DNA of 6,184 bases, from the NCBI GenBank assembly GCA_964569295.1, contig CAZMVU010000253.1, forward strand, positions 1-6,184, in the 5' to 3' direction. Under the pieces are notes generated by a model. It had not been told where the DNA came from, did not search any database, and saw nothing but the letters and a program-made list of their open reading frames with translations. A program made the position numbers and the translations under genes. The DNA comes from CAZMVU01 sp964569295 (GTDB lineage: Bacteria; Hydrogenedentota; Hydrogenedentia; Hydrogenedentales; JAGMZX01). How positions within the stretch are numbered: position 1 is the first letter of the stretch; every line of letters starts with the position of its first letter. Of the stretch, positions 6,086 through 6,184 are shown one piece after another.

Positions 6086-6114
6086 ACAGTAGCAAGCTTC
6101 GGGAATTCGTGCAA
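6086..6114 (-). promoter_or_regulatory. Weak candidate promoter for the lepB-lpxH unit
   Basis: On the minus strand, TTGCAC (6109-6114) and TACTGT (6086-6091) are separated by exactly 17 bp. Each matches consensus at only about half its positions. Transcription would start near 6079, giving a leader of about 37 bases that contains the lepB ribosome site. Nothing else was recognised in 6115-6184. Confidence 0.3.
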
Positions 6115-6184
6115 CCCCGGGCACGGCAATGGGCCTGCGTCATCAGAGTTGGATTATGTGCTTGCATTTGGTTTTTCTCTGGGT

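Noticed and set aside
5976..6167. 63-codon minus-strand frame overlapping the lepB start, with an ATG at 6050
   Set aside because: The ATG at 6048-6050 is too close to the ribosome site and yields an Arg-rich peptide that stops within lepB. The S26 protease frame clearly uses the GTG at 6042.
6051..6184. Possible tRNA-like T-arm around 6100-6120
   Set aside because: A loose resemblance to a T-loop was noticed, but no acceptor, D or anticodon arms can be drawn.
1..6184. CRISPR array, transposase, terminal repeats or att sites
   Set aside because: No regularly spaced direct repeats, transposase motifs or paired terminal repeats were seen on either strand.

Overview
The window is GC-rich, densely coding bacterial DNA. 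The envelope genes (a UDP-2,3-diacylglucosamine pyrophosphatase-type phosphoesterase for lipid A and a type I signal peptidase) point to a diderm, Gram-negative-type bacterium. The GTP-type PEPCK, the RtcB form with a long N-terminal extension and an FG-GAP/VCBS-like fragment would fit a poorly cultured PVC- or FCB-related phylum, for example Hydrogenedentota. That placement is only an impression from protein style; nothing here fixes the taxonomy.

Layout from left to right: (1) positions 1-129, minus strand, a fragment with one calcium-binding FG-GAP/VCBS-type repeat that runs off the left edge. (2) 126-605, minus strand, a MarR-family regulator whose -10 box lies so close to its ATG that the mRNA may be leaderless. 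(3) 606-885, a 280-bp divergent control region with a likely promoter for the next gene and a potentially structured leader. (4) 886-2718, plus strand, a complete GTP-dependent phosphoenolpyruvate carboxykinase with all catalytic residues. (5) 2719-2847, a convergent gap with a strong GC hairpin. (6) 2848-4248, minus strand, an RNA ligase RtcB with an intact active site. (7) 4375-4524, minus strand, a 49-residue hydrophobic small protein with a strong Shine-Dalgarno. (8) 4632-5378, minus strand, the LpxH-like phosphoesterase. (9) 5392-6042, minus strand, signal peptidase I with a GTG start. (10) 6043-6184, the lepB upstream region with a weak promoter candidate.

The minus-strand genes read lepB - lpxH-like - small protein - rtcB. 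The first two are 13 bp apart and almost surely form one envelope-biogenesis operon. The small protein and rtcB are separated by about 107 and 126 bp gaps, so they may be co-transcribed or have their own promoters. PEPCK stands alone on the plus strand opposite the divergent MarR gene. Control of PEPCK by the regulator is possible but rests only on the arrangement.

No mobile element, CRISPR array, tRNA or rRNA was seen. Most of the window is ordinary housekeeping content. The items most worth a second look are the small membrane protein next to rtcB, the solitary extended RtcB, the probable leaderless MarR gene with a dyad over its start, and the FG-GAP fragment beginning inside the regulator's stop codon.
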